DNA from: JAICLK01 sp963810525
Lineage (GTDB): Bacteria; Patescibacteriota; Saccharimonadia; Saccharimonadales; UBA4665
DNA length: 64,000 bases
Direction of reading: 5' to 3'
NCBI GenBank assembly: GCA_963810525.1
Contig: CAWENB010000003.1
Coordinates: forward strand, 124,001-188,000
Shown here one piece after another: positions 62,319 to 64,000 of the stretch. Made by a program: the position numbers and the translations under genes. The notes below the pieces were generated by a model. The model was not told the DNA's origin and ran no database searches. It worked only from the letters and a program-made list of their open reading frames with translations. Every line of letters starts with the position of its first letter. The first letter of the stretch is position 1.

Positions 62319-62990
62319 ATGAGAATCCTTGTCGTCGAAGATGAACACCGCATTGCCCAAGCCGTCAAGCAGGGGTTTGAACAGGAATCGTACGCGGTTG
62401 ACGTTTGCTACGACGGCGAAGACGGCTACAACTCAGCCCGGGCCGACGAGTACGATCTTATCGTCATGGATGTCATGATGCCGGTCATGGACGGATTCGA
62501 GGTCACCCGCAAGTTACGCGCGGCAGGCCTCCACGTTCCCATATTGTTACTGACCGCTAAAGATCAGAACCGCGATATCGTAGCCGGCCTCGACAGCGGT
62601 GCGGATGACTATCTGGCAAAGCCGTTTTCGTTCGAGGTACTGCTGGCGCGGGTCCGCGCCCTGCTCCGGCGCCCGCACGAAACCGCCGGCGAACTCCTGA
62701 GTGCCGCTGATTTGATCCTTAACCCCAATACCAAAGAAGTCAAACGGGCCGGCAAACGCATCACGCTGTCCGCGAAGGAATACGCACTGCTGGAATACAT
62801 GATGCGCAACCAGGACCGCGTACTCAGCAAGAACAACCTGATGTCGCATGTCTGGGACTTTGACGCCGACATATTGCCCAACACGATCGAAGTTTTTATT
62901 AATTACCTGCGGGCTAAGATCGATAAGCCGTTCGAGGGTCCGGATATTATCCAGACCGTGCGCGGTTTCGGCTACCGCATAGCCGAGTAA
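62319..62990 (+). CDS. OmpR-family response regulator
   Basis: 223 residues: receiver with acid pocket VEDEHR, phosphoacceptor Asp51 (VMDVMMP) and Lys101 (LAKPFS), and a C-terminal winged helix (SAKEYALLEYMMRNQDRVLS, then VRGFGYRI). Binds direct repeats upstream of its own gene, by inference. It is followed by the kinase gene after 8 nt. It starts 7 nt after TATACT without Shine-Dalgarno. Confidence 0.95.
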   Translation: MRILVVEDEHRIAQAVKQGFEQESYAVDVCYDGEDGYNSARADEYDLIVMDVMMPVMDGFEVTRKLRAAGLHVPILLLTAKDQNRDIVAGLDSGADDYLAKPFSFEVLLARVRALLRRPHETAGELLSAADLILNPNTKEVKRAGKRITLSAKEYALLEYMMRNQDRVLSKNNLMSHVWDFDADILPNTIEVFINYLRAKIDKPFEGPDIIQTVRGFGYRIAE

Positions 62991-62998
62991 GCCGAGCC

Positions 62999-64000
62999 AT
63001 GAAGGTCCGACGCATACGCAATTTTCTGACATCGCCGACCGGACGGCTAGCCGAGTCATACCTGCTTGTCATGATGCTCGTGAGCATCGGCTTCAGCTTG
63101 GTATTTTATCTTGCCAGTACCTACCAGCTTGGCCGGCAGCTGCCGCCCGACAGTTACCTGCATCAGAATCTCGGCGACAACTACGCGCCGCCCCCGAACA
63201 ATTCCCCCCAACCCGATAACGACGGCGACCTTGGCGACTTTTTGCATGCCCGTATCGACGAGGGTATCGCGAGCCTGCGTTACCGGTTGCTGTATTTGAA
63301 TATGGGGGCATTGGCTGTGGGCGGCGTGCTGAGCTTTTACCTGGCCCGACGAACTTTACGCCCGATCGAACAGGCGCTCGAGGCGCAAATGCATTTCGTT
63401 AACGATGCCTCGCATGAACTTCGCACGCCGCTCACCGCCATAAAAGCCGGCAACGACGTAGCGCTCAGGAACCCGAAGCTGAGCCTGCAGGAAGCCAGGC
63501 ACGTTATCCGGCAAAACGGCCAAGACATCGAACGGCTCAAGGCGCTTTCCGACGGCCTGCTATCGCTCGCCCGCAACGATCAAACCGGGTTGGCGCTCGA
63601 CGCCGTAGACCTTCAGGATATTGTCGGTGCAGCCATGACGCAGGTCGTGCCCCAAGCCACGGCTAAAAGCATAGCCGTGCACGATGAAGCGGCTAAGGTT
63701 GATGTCGTCGGTAACAAAGCGGCGCTCGAGCAGGTGCTGGTCATTTTGCTCGACAATGCCGTAAAGTACAGCGACCAAAGACGCAACATTTACATACGAT
63801 CGAGACAAAAGGGCAAAACCGTTTACCTGGACGTGGCCGACGAGGGGGTTGGCATCCGCGCATCCGACATTCCGCACCTTTTTCGGCGCTTCTATCGTGC
63901 CGACCAGTCCCGCCACGGCGGGGACCGGAACGGCTACGGGCTAGGATTATCGATCGCTGAGCGCATCATGACGAACCTCGGCGGCTCGATAGGCGTCGTC
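62999..64000 (+). CDS. Sensor histidine kinase, 3' end cut by the window
   Basis: 334 residues visible: helix near 20-40, a 55-residue Pro/Asp-rich outer loop (PPPNNSPQPDNDGDLGDF), second helix near 98-116, short HAMP-like link, HisKA with His139 (ASHELRTPLTAIKAG) and HATPase with LLDNAVKYS, DEGVGI and GYGLGLSIAER. Classic partner of the response regulator just upstream. The end lies beyond position 64000. Confidence 0.95.
   Translation, partial: MKVRRIRNFLTSPTGRLAESYLLVMMLVSIGFSLVFYLASTYQLGRQLPPDSYLHQNLGDNYAPPPNNSPQPDNDGDLGDFLHARIDEGIASLRYRLLYLNMGALAVGGVLSFYLARRTLRPIEQALEAQMHFVNDASHELRTPLTAIKAGNDVALRNPKLSLQEARHVIRQNGQDIERLKALSDGLLSLARNDQTGLALDAVDLQDIVGAAMTQVVPQATAKSIAVHDEAAKVDVVGNKAALEQVLVILLDNAVKYSDQRRNIYIRSRQKGKTVYLDVADEGVGIRASDIPHLFRRFYRADQSRHGGDRNGYGLGLSIAERIMTNLGGSIGVV

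Overview
The window reads as a chromosomal segment of a Patescibacteria (CPR) genome, most likely a Saccharibacteria (TM7) relative. That assignment is inferred from gene content (no 16S is present): a HerA/TraG-like ATPase, MurJ, a replication-relaxation protein, SipW-like peptidases with TasA-like substrates, an LCP protein, many stand-alone unknown proteins and an archaeal-type OMP-decarboxylase fold. UGA is used as a stop, so the standard bacterial code applies. Gene starts fall into two classes. Many first genes begin 6-8 nt after a TAnnnT box with no Shine-Dalgarno (leaderless starts). Internal and small genes carry AGGAGG-type sites.

Layout. 1-10 kb: core genes (lepA partial, murJ, HerA/TraG ATPase, ftsH, tilS, Nudix) and tRNA-Met. 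10-17 kb: a CMP-kinase-like protein, a three-gene operon (FAD amine oxidase, homocysteine S-methyltransferase, unknown protein) preceded by a complete transcription attenuator with a Met/His leader peptide, a Crp/Fnr regulator and a PfpI protein. 17-30 kb: sensory and stress genes (histidine kinase, membrane sensor, single-domain response regulator, second Crp/Fnr, KGG, GlsB, Ku), LCP protein, type IV pilin, secreted Ser/Thr-rich protein and MscS. 30-58 kb: a long accessory region dominated by proteins I do not recognise, with two SipW/TasA-like export cassettes, three tandem OMP-decarboxylase-like paralogues (two without catalytic residues), a flavoprotein behind a structured leader, and one IS481-like insertion. 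58-64 kb: small stress-type proteins, an MFS transporter (frameshifted) behind a second attenuator, a secreted PepSY-like protein and an OmpR-type two-component pair.

Regulation is the most striking content. (i) Two ribosome-mediated attenuators with leader peptide, mutually exclusive stems and terminator. (ii) A riboswitch-like leader whose 3' part can pair with the Shine-Dalgarno of its gene. (iii) Promoters at 27.3, 61.2 and 62.3 kb share TTAAG-type half-sites at 11-bp spacing in the same phase to the -10 box, suggesting a small regulon of the 62.3 kb response regulator that includes a secreted PepSY-like protein and a candidate small RNA. (iv) Two distant loci share a structured motif ahead of related 79-aa ORFs.

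Several genes are broken at or near homopolymers, so some frameshifts may be assembly errors. All functional calls come from reading the sequence; no database search was run.
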